From the NCBI RefSeq assembly GCF_046507575.1, contig NZ_JBKFEY010000006.1, positions 1-64,000 of the forward strand: 64,000 nt of DNA. Direction: 5' to 3'. Every line of letters starts with the position of its first letter. Within the stretch, counting starts at the first letter, position 1. Below are positions 42,828-51,402 of this stretch, in pieces. The notes below the pieces were generated by a model that saw only the letters and a program-made list of their open reading frames with translations, searched no databases and was not told where the DNA came from. The position numbers and the translations under genes are program-made. Source of the stretch: Pontitalea aquivivens (GTDB taxonomy: Bacteria; Pseudomonadota; Alphaproteobacteria; Rhodobacterales; Rhodobacteraceae).

Positions 42828-43637
42828 ATGACCGACAGGCTGGAAGGAAAAGTCGCCATTGTCACTGGCGCGGCGCGCGGACTGGGCCGCGCCTACGCGC
42901 TGAAACTGGCCGGGATGGGCGCCGATGTGGTGATCGCCGATCTGACGCTGGATGGCGCGAAGGACTGGGGAGAGGTTCTGGGCGCCGAAAGCGTTCCCGC
43001 CGAAATTCAGGCGATGGGTCGCCGCTCGGTCGGGGTGGAGGGCGACCTGACCCGCCCCGAGGCGGTCGCGCGCTTGTTTGACGAGACAATGAAGGCCTTT
43101 GGCCGGGTGGATATCCTGGTCAACAACGCGGGCGGAGCGATCGCGCGCGACAGTGGGCCGCTTGGGACCCAGACCTCGCAGGCGGATTACGACCTGCTGA
43201 TGGACGTGAACCTGCGGTCCTGTCTTCTGTGCTGTCAGGCGGCGGCGCCGATCATGACCGCGCAGGGGTCGGGGGTAATCGTCAATATCTCGTCCCAGAC
43301 CGGGGTGTCGCATCTGCCGGGCGGTGTGCTTGCGGTTTATGGCGCGGCCAAGGCGGCGGTGGCATCGCTGACGCGCAGTCTTGCGGCCGAGCTGGGGCCA
43401 AGCGGGGTACGGGTCAATGCAATCTCGCCGGGAATTATCATGACCGCCCGCGTCGCGACCCAGGCCGCACAGCGGGGCATCGGAACCAATTCGCAGGCCG
43501 CAGCCCTGCCGCTGCGCCGACTTGGCACGGTCGAGGATTGCACCGGCGTTTTGGAGTTTCTGGCCAGCGACCAGTCGCGCTATGTCACCGGGCAGGTCAT
43601 ATGCGCCGATGGCGGCGCGGTGCTGCACCCGAACTGA
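42828..43637 (+). CDS. SDR-family oxidoreductase, paralogue of 52282
   Basis: A 269-residue SDR with TGAARGLGRAYAL (residues 13-25), NNAGG (99-103), S155-156, and Y171 and K175 in YGAAK. It shares with the SDR at 52282 the same length, a 15-residue insertion (EVLGAESVPAEI region), the cysteine-rich NLRSCLLCCQAAAPIM and the ending DGGAVLHPN. GAAAGG precedes the ATG. It probably oxidises the hydroxyacyl-CoA made from the ligase product; substrate unknown. Confidence 0.85.
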   Translation: MTDRLEGKVAIVTGAARGLGRAYALKLAGMGADVVIADLTLDGAKDWGEVLGAESVPAEIQAMGRRSVGVEGDLTRPEAVARLFDETMKAFGRVDILVNNAGGAIARDSGPLGTQTSQADYDLLMDVNLRSCLLCCQAAAPIMTAQGSGVIVNISSQTGVSHLPGGVLAVYGAAKAAVASLTRSLAAELGPSGVRVNAISPGIIMTARVATQAAQRGIGTNSQAAALPLRRLGTVEDCTGVLEFLASDQSRYVTGQVICADGGAVLHPN

Positions 43638-43660
43638 GGGCCGCCGAACGAACAAAAAAA

Positions 43661-43684
43661 ACGGGCCCTGCGGGGCCCGTTTTC
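43661..43684. terminator. Rho-independent terminator, bidirectional
   Basis: ACGGGCCC, four-base loop, GGGCCCGT with AAAAAAA on the left and TTTT on the right. It separates the convergent SDR and dctP genes. Confidence 0.88.
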
Positions 43685-43697
43685 AGATTGTCTTCCG

Positions 43698-44723
43698 TCA
43701 GTTCGCGGCGGCGATTTCGGCGGCGAAGAAATCCAGCATTTCCTGCGGGTTTTCCAAACCGGCCGCCTTGGCCTTTTCGGCCCAGCTTGCCGTGACGGGG
43801 GCGAGAACCTCCTTCATCTTCGCTTCTTCTTCTGCGCTGATGCGATCGATCTTCATGCCTTCCGCTTCCATCTTCTCGACGGCCTTCTGGGTCTCTCCGA
43901 CGTGCAGATCGCCGGAAGCCTTTGCAATCTTTTCACCCGAGATTTCCAAGATCGCCTTCTGGTCGGCCTCGGAAATCTTGGCCCAGGCGTCGGGGTTCAC
44001 CGAAACCAGCACCGTGGCCGAAGACATGCCGCCCGGGAAATAGGTCATCCGCTTGAAGACCTCGTTCAGCTTGAAGCCGATCGTCGCATCCGGCGGGTTA
44101 GTGGCCCCGTCGATCACGCCGCCCGCGGCCAGTTCATACACTTCCGAGGTCGGCTTGCTGACCGGGGTCGCGCCCAGAAGCTCCAGCATGGCGGTCAGCG
44201 ACTCGTTCGAGCTGCGGATCTTCGCGCCCTTGAACGCCTCGATTGAGGACAGTTCCTTGCCGGTGGTGAAGATGTGATAGACCCCGGTCTGGTAGACGGT
44301 GAGCGGAACGACTTCTTCGAAGATGTTCAGCGGCGCCATGTACTTTTCATAGGTGCGCCAAACGGCAGGCCCCCGCTTGGCCTCGTCTTCGCTGAAGAAG
44401 GGCAGTTCAAGCCCCTCGATCAGCGGGAAGCGGCCGGGGTTGAACCCGGTCACGAACAGCGACATGTCCGCCAGACCATCGGCCACGACGTCATACTGTT
44501 GGGCAACGCTGCCCACGACCTTGGGGGTTTTTTTAACCTTCACGCGGCCTTCGGTCACGCGCTCGATCTCGGCGAACCAGGGCTCCATCACCTGAACATC
44601 CAGCGGATAGCCGGCCGGCAGCCAGTTCGAATAGCGCAGCGCCACCTCTTGCGCCTGCGCGGCAAGCGCGCTGACGGACAGGGCAAGGCCAGCGATCACG
44701 CCGATTTTGGAAAAACGGGTCAT
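43698..44723 (-). CDS. dctP: TRAP transporter substrate-binding protein DctP, tandem copy A
   Basis: A 341-residue DctP protein. The signal peptide FSKIGVIAGLALSVSALAA is identical to that of the neighbour at 44798, and the mature form begins QEVALRYSNWLPAG. Landmarks are GRFPLIEGLELPF, IRSSNESLTAMLELLGATPV and ELAAGGVIDGA. Three in-frame ATGs cluster at the start; 44723 is chosen because GAGG sits seven bases before it, mirroring the sister gene. It arose by tandem duplication. No permease gene is adjacent. Binding-site residues differ between copies (for example NPPDAT against TPPDAL), so they may capture different acids for one permease. Confidence 0.86.
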   Translation of the reverse strand: MTRFSKIGVIAGLALSVSALAAQAQEVALRYSNWLPAGYPLDVQVMEPWFAEIERVTEGRVKVKKTPKVVGSVAQQYDVVADGLADMSLFVTGFNPGRFPLIEGLELPFFSEDEAKRGPAVWRTYEKYMAPLNIFEEVVPLTVYQTGVYHIFTTGKELSSIEAFKGAKIRSSNESLTAMLELLGATPVSKPTSEVYELAAGGVIDGATNPPDATIGFKLNEVFKRMTYFPGGMSSATVLVSVNPDAWAKISEADQKAILEISGEKIAKASGDLHVGETQKAVEKMEAEGMKIDRISAEEEAKMKEVLAPVTASWAEKAKAAGLENPQEMLDFFAAEIAAAN

Positions 44724-44757
44724 TGTCATCCTCATTAAAGTTGTTCGTTCATAGGCG

Positions 44758-44789
44758 TCAGCAACGGGCCCGGCAGAGCCCGTTGCTGA
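44758..44789 (-). terminator. Intercistronic hairpin between tandem dctP genes
   Basis: TCAGCAACGGGC, eight-base loop, GCCCGTTGCTGA. The 12-bp stem has no T-tract and may stabilise the upstream dctP mRNA or reduce read-through to the second copy. Confidence 0.55.
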
Positions 44790-44797
44790 CTGAAAGG

Positions 44798-45826
44798 TCA
44801 CTCGCGTGCGGCGGCGACTTCGGCGGCAAAGAAGTCCAGCATTTCCTGCGGGTTCGCTAGGCCGGCGGCCTTGGCCTTCTCCAGCCACTCGATCGTGACG
44901 GGGGCGACGATCTCGCGCATCTTGGCGGCCTCTTCGTCGGTCATCCGGTCCACGGTCATGCCACCGGCTTCCATCTTCTCGATGGCCTTCTTGGTTTCGT
45001 CAAAGTGCAGGTCGCCCGACATCCTGGCAATCTTTTCCCCCGAAACGCTCAGGATCGCCTGCTGATCCGCCTCCGAGATCTTGTCCCAGGTGTCGGGGTT
45101 CACCGAAACGATCACCGTGGTCGAGGTAAGGCCGCCCGGCACGAAGGTCATGCGGTTGAGCACCTCGTCAAGCTTGAACCCCAGAAGCGCGTCCGGGGGC
45201 GTCGTCGCCCCGTCGATCACCCCGCCCGAGGCCAGTTCATAGACCTCGGAGACGGGTTTGTTGACTGGCACGGACCCCATCAATTCCAGAATGCGCGTCA
45301 GCGACGGGCTGGAGCTGCGGACCTTGGCCCCCTTGAAGTTCTCGACCTTGGAGAGGTCAAGCCCGGTGGTGAACAGGTGGAACGACCCGGTCTGGAAGAT
45401 CGACAATGGGACAACTTCGGGGAAGATATTCTGCGGGGCAATGAACTTTTCATAGGTGAGCCAGACGGCGGGACCGCGGTCGGCTTCGTTGTCGCCGTAG
45501 AACGGAAGCTCAAGCCCTTCGATCAGCGGGAAACGGCCGGGCGCGTAGCTGACCACCATCAGCGACATGTCCGCCATCCCGTCGGCCACGACGTCATACT
45601 GCTGGCCGACGCTGCCCACGACCTTGGGGGTCTTTTCAACCCTCACGCGACCTTCGGTCACGCGCTCGATATCGGCGAACCAGGGCTCCATCACCTTGAC
45701 GTCCAACGCATAGCCGGCCGGCAGCCAGTTGGAATAGCGCAGCGTCACCTCTTGCGCCTGCGCGGCAAGCGCGCTGACGGACAGGGCAAGGCCAGCGATC
45801 ACGCCGATTTTGGAAAAACAGCTCAT
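44798..45826 (-). CDS. dctP: TRAP transporter substrate-binding protein DctP, tandem copy B
   Basis: A 342-residue DctP protein and sister of the gene at 43698. The signal peptide FSKIGVIAGLALSVSALAA is identical, and 74 bp of DNA over this region is an exact repeat. The mature protein begins QEVTLRYSNWLPAG. GGGAGG upstream selects ATG 45826. Domain landmarks match copy A; differences lie in the ligand-contact regions (YAPGRFPLIEG, SSSPSLTRILELMGSVPV). It is first in the minus-strand order and is separated from copy A by a hairpin. Confidence 0.86.
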   Translation of the reverse strand: MSCFSKIGVIAGLALSVSALAAQAQEVTLRYSNWLPAGYALDVKVMEPWFADIERVTEGRVRVEKTPKVVGSVGQQYDVVADGMADMSLMVVSYAPGRFPLIEGLELPFYGDNEADRGPAVWLTYEKFIAPQNIFPEVVPLSIFQTGSFHLFTTGLDLSKVENFKGAKVRSSSPSLTRILELMGSVPVNKPVSEVYELASGGVIDGATTPPDALLGFKLDEVLNRMTFVPGGLTSTTVIVSVNPDTWDKISEADQQAILSVSGEKIARMSGDLHFDETKKAIEKMEAGGMTVDRMTDEEAAKMREIVAPVTIEWLEKAKAAGLANPQEMLDFFAAEVAAARE

Positions 45827-45902
45827 TCTCATCCTCCCGGAAAATGGCCCGCCCAAAGGCGGGATCAGCGGCGCCCCGGTGGGCCGGGTGCGCCGGATTT
45901 CG

Positions 45903-47459
45903 TCAGATCTTGCGCGTCTGGCCCGCCCAGTAGGGGTCGCGTAGCACGTTCTTCATCACCGTGTTCTTGGGCGACAAAGGCAGCGGTTCGCTGCGGAACT
46001 CGACCGATTTGGGGCATTTGTAGCCACCGATCAGGGTGCGGCAGTGCGCGATCAGTTCGTCCTCGGTCGCGGTCGCGCCCGGTTTCAGCACGACGACCGC
46101 ATGGACCTGCTCGCCCCATTCCGCGGACGGGATACCGATCACGGCAGCTTCATGCACGGCCGGATGCTGGAACAGCGCGCGTTCAACCTCGATCGAGTAG
46201 ACGTTTTCGCCGCCCGTCACGATCATGTCCTTCACGCGGTCGGCGACATACAGATAGCCGTCCTCGTCCAGATAGCCGGCATCGCCCGAATACATCCAGC
46301 CGTCGCGCAGCACCTCGGCGGTCTGCGCGGGTTTGCCCAGATAGCCGCTCATCAGATAGTCCGAGCGCATCGCGATTTCGCCCATCTGGCGCGGGGGCAG
46401 GGTCGCGCCGTCAGGCGCGACGATCTTGACCTCGACCCCCGGTCCGGGCTGGCCGCAGGACCGGATGCGTTCCGCCTTGGGGCCGCTGAACACATGGTCG
46501 CGCCAGCGCAGCATGGTGGCGAAGCCACCCGTCTCGGTCATGCCATAGATCTGGTAGAAACGCAGCCCCGGCAGTTTCGCCGCCGCCGCCGCCATCAGCG
46601 CCTCGGGCATGGGCGAGCCGCCATAGATGCAGGTCCGCAGGCTCGACAGGTCGTATTTGTCGAAATCCGGGTGCGAGATCAGCATGTTGACGATGGTGGG
46701 CACCATCACCGCATTGCTGACCTTGTGGTTGTGGATCGCGTGCATCATCGACAGCGGCTCGAACTTGGGCAGCACGACATGGGTGCCCCCGGCCATCGTG
46801 ATGTAATGCACGGGGCTGGCGCCCGAGAAATGGAAGAAGCCGCCGACATAGGCAAAGCTGAGATCCTCGACATCGGGCAGCATCGCAAGCCAGGCGGTCG
46901 CGGCATGGCCAAGCGCGGAATGGGTCAGCGCCACGCCCTTTGGCTGGCCCGTGGTGCCGCCGGTGTAGAACACGGCGTAAAGGTCATCGCCCTTGCGGTC
47001 GGCATCCTCGATCGGATCGTGGCTGGCGATCAGATCTTCGTAGGACAGCATCCCTTCGGGGGTCGGCAGGTCGCCGATATGGATCACGGCCTTGAGGTCG
47101 GGATAGTCTTGGCGCAACTGGTGGCCCTGTTCGATGAAGGCGTCATCCACGCACAGCACCACGGCCTCGCAATCGCGCAGGGCGAACAGGTTTTCAGCCG
47201 CCGACCAGCGCACGTTCATCGGCGCAAAGCAGCCGCCCGCCCACGGCACGGAGAAGAACATCTCCAGGTAGCGGTCCGAGTTCATCGCCAGCACTGCTAC
47301 AAAGGCCCCGTCGTAAACACCCAGCGCGCGGAACGCTGCCGCCATCCGCGGCACCCGGTCGCCAACCTCGCGCCAGCTGCGCTGGCGTGGACCACAAACC
47401 GTGGCGACCCCGTCTGCGTTGCGATGTAGCGCCTGCTTCAGCAGCAATGTGCCTTGCAT
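45903..47459 (-). CDS. AMP-forming acyl-CoA ligase
   Basis: A 518-residue ligase with P-loop YTGGTTGQPKG (165-175, Gly in place of the second-position Ser), YGMTE near 316, SGDAGYLDEDGYLYVADRVKD in the hinge, and a C-terminal LPLSPKNTVMKNVLR where the usual catalytic Lys region GK(I/V) is SPKNTVMK. It belongs to a different branch from the two AliA-like ligases. GGGAGG selects ATG 47459 over one two codons upstream. It precedes the dctP pair on the minus strand and follows the hydratase gene. Substrate unknown. Confidence 0.85.
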   Translation of the reverse strand: MQGTLLLKQALHRNADGVATVCGPRQRSWREVGDRVPRMAAAFRALGVYDGAFVAVLAMNSDRYLEMFFSVPWAGGCFAPMNVRWSAAENLFALRDCEAVVLCVDDAFIEQGHQLRQDYPDLKAVIHIGDLPTPEGMLSYEDLIASHDPIEDADRKGDDLYAVFYTGGTTGQPKGVALTHSALGHAATAWLAMLPDVEDLSFAYVGGFFHFSGASPVHYITMAGGTHVVLPKFEPLSMMHAIHNHKVSNAVMVPTIVNMLISHPDFDKYDLSSLRTCIYGGSPMPEALMAAAAAKLPGLRFYQIYGMTETGGFATMLRWRDHVFSGPKAERIRSCGQPGPGVEVKIVAPDGATLPPRQMGEIAMRSDYLMSGYLGKPAQTAEVLRDGWMYSGDAGYLDEDGYLYVADRVKDMIVTGGENVYSIEVERALFQHPAVHEAAVIGIPSAEWGEQVHAVVVLKPGATATEDELIAHCRTLIGGYKCPKSVEFRSEPLPLSPKNTVMKNVLRDPYWAGQTRKI

Positions 47460-47496
47460 TCCCATCCTCCCGTTGAATATCGCTTGTGCCTGCGAC

Positions 47497-48264
47497 CTAT
47501 CTCGTTCCGCGTCCCTTGAGGCGCGACAGGCGGGCATCCAGTTCCGCCTTGTCCACCGCCTGATTTGCCGCGACCGAGGCGGCGCGCTCCATCTGCAGCG
47601 CCTCCTCGAAGGGCAGTGCAAGGCCGCGCTGCAACAGCCGCTTGTAGGCCGCTCGCGCCTCGGGCACGCCCGACATCATCTGAAGCGCAAGCTCTTCGGC
47701 CTTGGCCCGAACCTCGCCATCCGGCACTACATGGTTCACCAGACCCCAGGACAGCGCCTCGGTGGCTGACAGGAACCGCGCGGTCAGGGCCATTTCCATC
47801 GCCCGCGCCGGGCCAATGCGCCGACTCAGCCGGACCGAGCCGCCCCAGCCCGGCAGCAGGCCCACCTGGCAATGGCTGTCGGCGAAGGAGGCGCTTTCCG
47901 CCGCGACCAGGAAATCGCAGGCAAGCGCCAGCTCCAGCCCGCCGGTCAGGCACAGCCCGTTGATCGCGCCGATGACCGGGCCGCTGAATCCCGTCAGCGC
48001 CGCCACCGGATCGTGGACATAGGCCCCCGCGGCGGTCAGGCTGGCGCTTTCCCATTCAGTGATGTCAAGCCCGGCCGAAAAGACCTTGCCCGCCCCGGTC
48101 AGGATCAGCACATGCACGTCCGGGTCCGCCTCCAACTCGCGCACCACATCTGCAAGCGCCTGCCGCAGCCCGATCGACAGCGTGTTCAGCCGGTCGGGCC
48201 GGTTCAGAACGATCGTCGCATGCCCCCGGGCCGACCGTTCGACCCGAATCGCATCCTCCTGCAT
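47497..48264 (-). CDS. Enoyl-CoA hydratase/isomerase family protein
   Basis: A 255-residue crotonase-fold protein with VFSAGLDITEW in the first oxyanion segment and NGLCLTGGLELALACD, which keeps the first catalytic Glu. The second Glu position reads His (FADSHCQVGLLPGWGGS). The GLLPGWG form is common in uncharacterised EchA-type proteins. GGGGAGGAGCGCA precedes the ATG. It is first in a minus-strand unit with the ligase and probably the dctP pair; an operator-like motif lies upstream, shared with the divergent racemase gene. Confidence 0.8.
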   Translation of the reverse strand: MQEDAIRVERSARGHATIVLNRPDRLNTLSIGLRQALADVVRELEADPDVHVLILTGAGKVFSAGLDITEWESASLTAAGAYVHDPVAALTGFSGPVIGAINGLCLTGGLELALACDFLVAAESASFADSHCQVGLLPGWGGSVRLSRRIGPARAMEMALTARFLSATEALSWGLVNHVVPDGEVRAKAEELALQMMSGVPEARAAYKRLLQRGLALPFEEALQMERAASVAANQAVDKAELDARLSRLKGRGTR

Positions 48265-48347
48265 TGCGCTCCTCCCCAGGATCGCGGGCGAGCCGTATTT
48301 CCGAGGGGAAAAGGCTCTGCTCGCCGCTTGTCAGGTTAATTCATCAA

Positions 48348-48367
48348 TGTTATCGTAAGGCAGCGAA
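48348..48367 (-). promoter_or_regulatory. operator-like motif, site 14
   Basis: GTTATCGTAAGGCAGCGAAC; the reverse complement GTTCGCTGCCTTACGATA is 18/18 identical to site 7. It lies in the divergent region between the hydratase (minus) and racemase (plus) genes. Confidence 0.55.
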
Positions 48368-48481
48368 CAAAAAAAGCAAGCGACGATTTCGAACCAATCA
48401 AGCGGTCGCCTGCACAAGAAAACCGCTTCTTCAGGCCGCTGGCCTGCAAGGCGCGGGACAGACAGACGTTTGGGAGGACAG

Positions 48482-49621
48482 ATGTCAGGACCACTATCAG
48501 ACCTGCGTGTCGTCGAATTTTCAGGCCAGGGCCCCGGGCCATTCGCGGGCGGCCTCTTGGCGGATTTCGGCGCGGATGTGATCCGTATCGACCGGCCGGG
48601 CGCGCCGCTGATGCCGCCGAAATACGACTTCTACAACCGCAACAAGCGGTCGATTGTCCTGAACCTCAAATCCACCGAGGGACTTGAGGCTGCCTTGGGG
48701 CTGGTCGGCACCGCAGATGTGGTGATCGAGGGGTTCCGCCCTGGCGTGATGAACAAGCTGGGCCTGGGGTATGAGGCTTGCGCCAAGGCCAACCCGCGCA
48801 TCGTCTATGGCTCGATGACCGGCTGGGGCCAGGAAGGCCCGATGGCGATGGAGGCCGGGCACGACATCAACTATCTGGCGCTGACCGGGGCCTTGCATGT
48901 GATCGGCCACCCCGATCTGCCGCCCGCGCCGCCCTTGAACCTGGTGGCGGACCTTGGCGGGGGCGGTATGTATCTGGCCTTTGGCATCATGGCTGCCGTG
49001 CATGAGGCGCGCCGATCCGGGCAGGGGCAGCATATCGACGCCGCGATGATAGACGGCGTGTCGCATCTGATGTCGGCGTTCATTGCCTTTACCCAGCAGG
49101 GCACCTGGACCGAGAACCGCGCCGACAACATCGTGGATGGCGGTTCGCCGGACTACGGATGCTATAAAACGGCGGACGGCAAATATGTCGCAGTCGGCGC
49201 GATCGAGCCGCAGTTCTATGCCGCGCTGGTCACGACCCTTGGGCTGGACCCGGCCACAATCCCGGATCGGGCCGACCGCGCCAATTGGCCCGTGCTGAAG
49301 GCGATGTTTGCCGAACGCTTCCGCACCCGGACCCGCGCCGAATGGGAGGCGCTGATGGCGGGCCACGATGCCTGCTTCTCGCCGGTTCTGACCATGACCG
49401 AGGCTTGGTCGCATCCGCAGATGCGCGCTCGTCAGGTGTTCAGGAACTTCGATGGTTTGGTCCACCCCGGCCCTGCCCCGCGCCTGTCGCGAACGCCGGG
49501 CGGCCTGCGCCGCGCGACACCCGCACCGGGTGCAAACAGCCAGGAAATCTGGTCCGACTGGAACATGCCCACGGAACTGTGGGAAAAGCTCGTGTCCTCC
49601 AAGTCAGTAGGCCAGTCATGA
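48482..49621 (+). CDS. Alpha-methylacyl-CoA racemase (AMACR/Mcr type, CaiB/BaiF family)
   Basis: A 379-residue family III CoA-transferase-fold protein that inverts the C2 methyl stereocentre of 2-methylacyl-CoAs. It shows the racemase signature: GHDINYLALTGAL with H127 and D128, LVADLGGGG with D157 (the His/Asp pair of mycobacterial Mcr), and YVAVGAIEPQFYAAL, which closely follows Mcr as I recall it. CoA-transferases of this family instead use Asp in another setting, so racemase is preferred. GGGAGGA precedes the ATG. Its stop overlaps the dctQ start. The enzyme implies methyl-branched (isoprenoid or steroid side-chain-like) intermediates, since downstream dehydrogenases accept only one isomer. 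Confidence 0.87.
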   Translation: MSGPLSDLRVVEFSGQGPGPFAGGLLADFGADVIRIDRPGAPLMPPKYDFYNRNKRSIVLNLKSTEGLEAALGLVGTADVVIEGFRPGVMNKLGLGYEACAKANPRIVYGSMTGWGQEGPMAMEAGHDINYLALTGALHVIGHPDLPPAPPLNLVADLGGGGMYLAFGIMAAVHEARRSGQGQHIDAAMIDGVSHLMSAFIAFTQQGTWTENRADNIVDGGSPDYGCYKTADGKYVAVGAIEPQFYAALVTTLGLDPATIPDRADRANWPVLKAMFAERFRTRTRAEWEALMAGHDACFSPVLTMTEAWSHPQMRARQVFRNFDGLVHPGPAPRLSRTPGGLRRATPAPGANSQEIWSDWNMPTELWEKLVSSKSVGQS

Positions 49622-50106
49622 TTCGCCTGTTTGAACGTCTTGTTGCGATTTGGGTCGGGGTCACGCTGTTCGCATTGATGTGCGTGATCCTTGTCGATGT
49701 CGTCCTGCGCAACCTTTTCAATGCGCCGCTGGCCGCAGGCACCGAAATCGCCGAACTGCTGATGGGCGCGATGGGTTTTGGCACCTTGCCGCTGCTGGCG
49801 CTGAAGATGACGCATATCACGGTCGATTTGCTGCAGATCCGCCATAACGGCCCGGTGCATCGCCTGATCGGCGTGGTGACTAGCCTGTCGACCGCCGGGA
49901 TCTTTGCGATCCTGACCCAACGCATGCATCTGATGACAGCGCGCACCGCGCGCAGCGGCGAGGTGCTGCCGCAACTCGGTCTCAGCTGGACGTGGATCTG
50001 GTGGATGCTTCTGGTCCTGTGCGCCCTGACCGTTCTGGTTTCGCTCGTCGCGGCCTTCAACGCTGCCCGTGGCACCCACGCCCCCCAGTCAGGAGCAGAA
50101 CTGTGA
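49618..50106 (+). CDS. dctQ: TRAP transporter small permease DctQ
   Basis: A 162-residue membrane protein with four hydrophobic segments (about 10-30, 45-65, 84-104 and 124-146), as expected for DctQ. VVLRNLFNAPLAAGTEIAELLM is the family stretch after helix 1. ATG 49618 overlaps the racemase stop (ATGA), and its own stop overlaps dctM (GTGA). With DctM it forms the sodium-driven uptake channel served by one or more of the DctP proteins here. Confidence 0.87.
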   Translation: MIRLFERLVAIWVGVTLFALMCVILVDVVLRNLFNAPLAAGTEIAELLMGAMGFGTLPLLALKMTHITVDLLQIRHNGPVHRLIGVVTSLSTAGIFAILTQRMHLMTARTARSGEVLPQLGLSWTWIWWMLLVLCALTVLVSLVAAFNAARGTHAPQSGAEL

Positions 50107-51395
50107 CCGCCACTCTCATCGCATTCTTTGCCGCACTGGCGCTTATTTTCCTGCGTATCCCGATCGGGATCTCGCTGGCGATCGTCGGCTTTGCCGGGCT
50201 TGCCTTCGAGACCGGCGTCAAGCCAGCACAGGCAGGCCTTACCGCGCTTGCCCAACATGGCGTGATGTCCTATTCGCTGACCGTGCTGCCGCTGTTCGTG
50301 CTGATGGGCAATCTGGTGGCCGGCGCCGGGATCTCGGGCAACCTGTTCCGCACCGCGCAGCAATTCATCGGGCATCGTCGTGGCGGCCTTGCGATGGCGA
50401 CCATCGTCGCCTGCGGCGCCTTTGGCGCGATCTGCGGGTCAAGCGTGGCAACCGCGGCGACGATGTCGCGCGTGGCGCTGCCTTCGATGCGCGATTTCGG
50501 CTATTCCAACCGGCTTGCCGCGGCGACGCTGGCGGCGGGCGGCACGTTGGGCATCCTGATCCCGCCCTCTATCATCATGGTGATCTATGCGGTGGCGACA
50601 CAGACCCATATCGGCATGCTGTTCGCGGGGGGCATTCTGCCGGGGCTGCTGGGCGTCCTGGGCTATATCCTGACCATCAAATACGTCTCGTGGCGAAATC
50701 CGGACGCGACCCCGCGGGGCGAGCGGGTCGGCTGGGGGCAGCGCCTGTCCTCGCTGCGCGCGATCTGGCCGGTGGTGGTGCTGTTCGGCTTGGTGATGGG
50801 CGGCATCTATTCGGGCATGTTCACCTCGACCGAAGCCGCGGGCATCGGCGCGGGCGGCGCGCTGATCTTCGCGATGTTTGCCCGGTCCCTGACCCTGTCA
50901 GACATCGCGCGCATCTTCGTGGATACGGCGATGGTCACGGGGTCGATGTTCATGATCCTGATCGGCGCCTCGGCCTTTGTCGAGTTCGTGAACCTGACCG
51001 GCGTGCATACCTATCTTGAGACCCTTGTCCGCGATTCCGGTGTGCCGGCGATCGGTGTGATCTTTATCATCGTGATGATCTACATCGTCCTGGGCTCGGT
51101 CATGGAATCGATGTCGATGATCCTGATCACGGTGCCAGTCTTCTTCCCGATCGTCATGGCGCTTGGCTATGATCCGGTCTGGTTCGGTCTGGTCGTCGTG
51201 ATCGCGGTCGAGGTCGGCCTAATCACGCCGCCCATCGGGATCAACCTGTTCGTAATCCGGTCGGTTGCGCCACACATCAGCTATCGCGACATCTTCGCCG
51301 GGGTTGCGCCCTTTGTCGTGGCGGACGTCATCCGCATCGCGATCATCGCCCTGTTCCCGGCGATCGTGCTGTGGTTGCCCCAAATGATGTTCTGA
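50103..51395 (+). CDS. dctM: TRAP transporter large permease DctM
   Basis: A 430-residue membrane protein with about 12 hydrophobic segments. Landmarks are GAICGSSVATAATMSRVALPSM, GGTLGILIPPSI, FTSTEAAGIGAG and GLITPPIGINLFVI, all DctM hallmarks. The GTG start overlaps the dctQ stop. It is the only TRAP permease in the window, while three DctP proteins are encoded 4-13 kb upstream. Confidence 0.9.
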   Translation: MTATLIAFFAALALIFLRIPIGISLAIVGFAGLAFETGVKPAQAGLTALAQHGVMSYSLTVLPLFVLMGNLVAGAGISGNLFRTAQQFIGHRRGGLAMATIVACGAFGAICGSSVATAATMSRVALPSMRDFGYSNRLAAATLAAGGTLGILIPPSIIMVIYAVATQTHIGMLFAGGILPGLLGVLGYILTIKYVSWRNPDATPRGERVGWGQRLSSLRAIWPVVVLFGLVMGGIYSGMFTSTEAAGIGAGGALIFAMFARSLTLSDIARIFVDTAMVTGSMFMILIGASAFVEFVNLTGVHTYLETLVRDSGVPAIGVIFIIVMIYIVLGSVMESMSMILITVPVFFPIVMALGYDPVWFGLVVVIAVEVGLITPPIGINLFVIRSVAPHISYRDIFAGVAPFVVADVIRIAIIALFPAIVLWLPQMMF

Positions 51396-51402
51396 GCCAG
51401 AC

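Noticed and set aside
48482..49621. Formyl-CoA or succinyl-CoA transferase (CaiB/BaiF)
   Set aside because: The GHDINYLALTGAL and ADLGGGG motifs with the His/Asp pair are those of alpha-methylacyl-CoA racemase.
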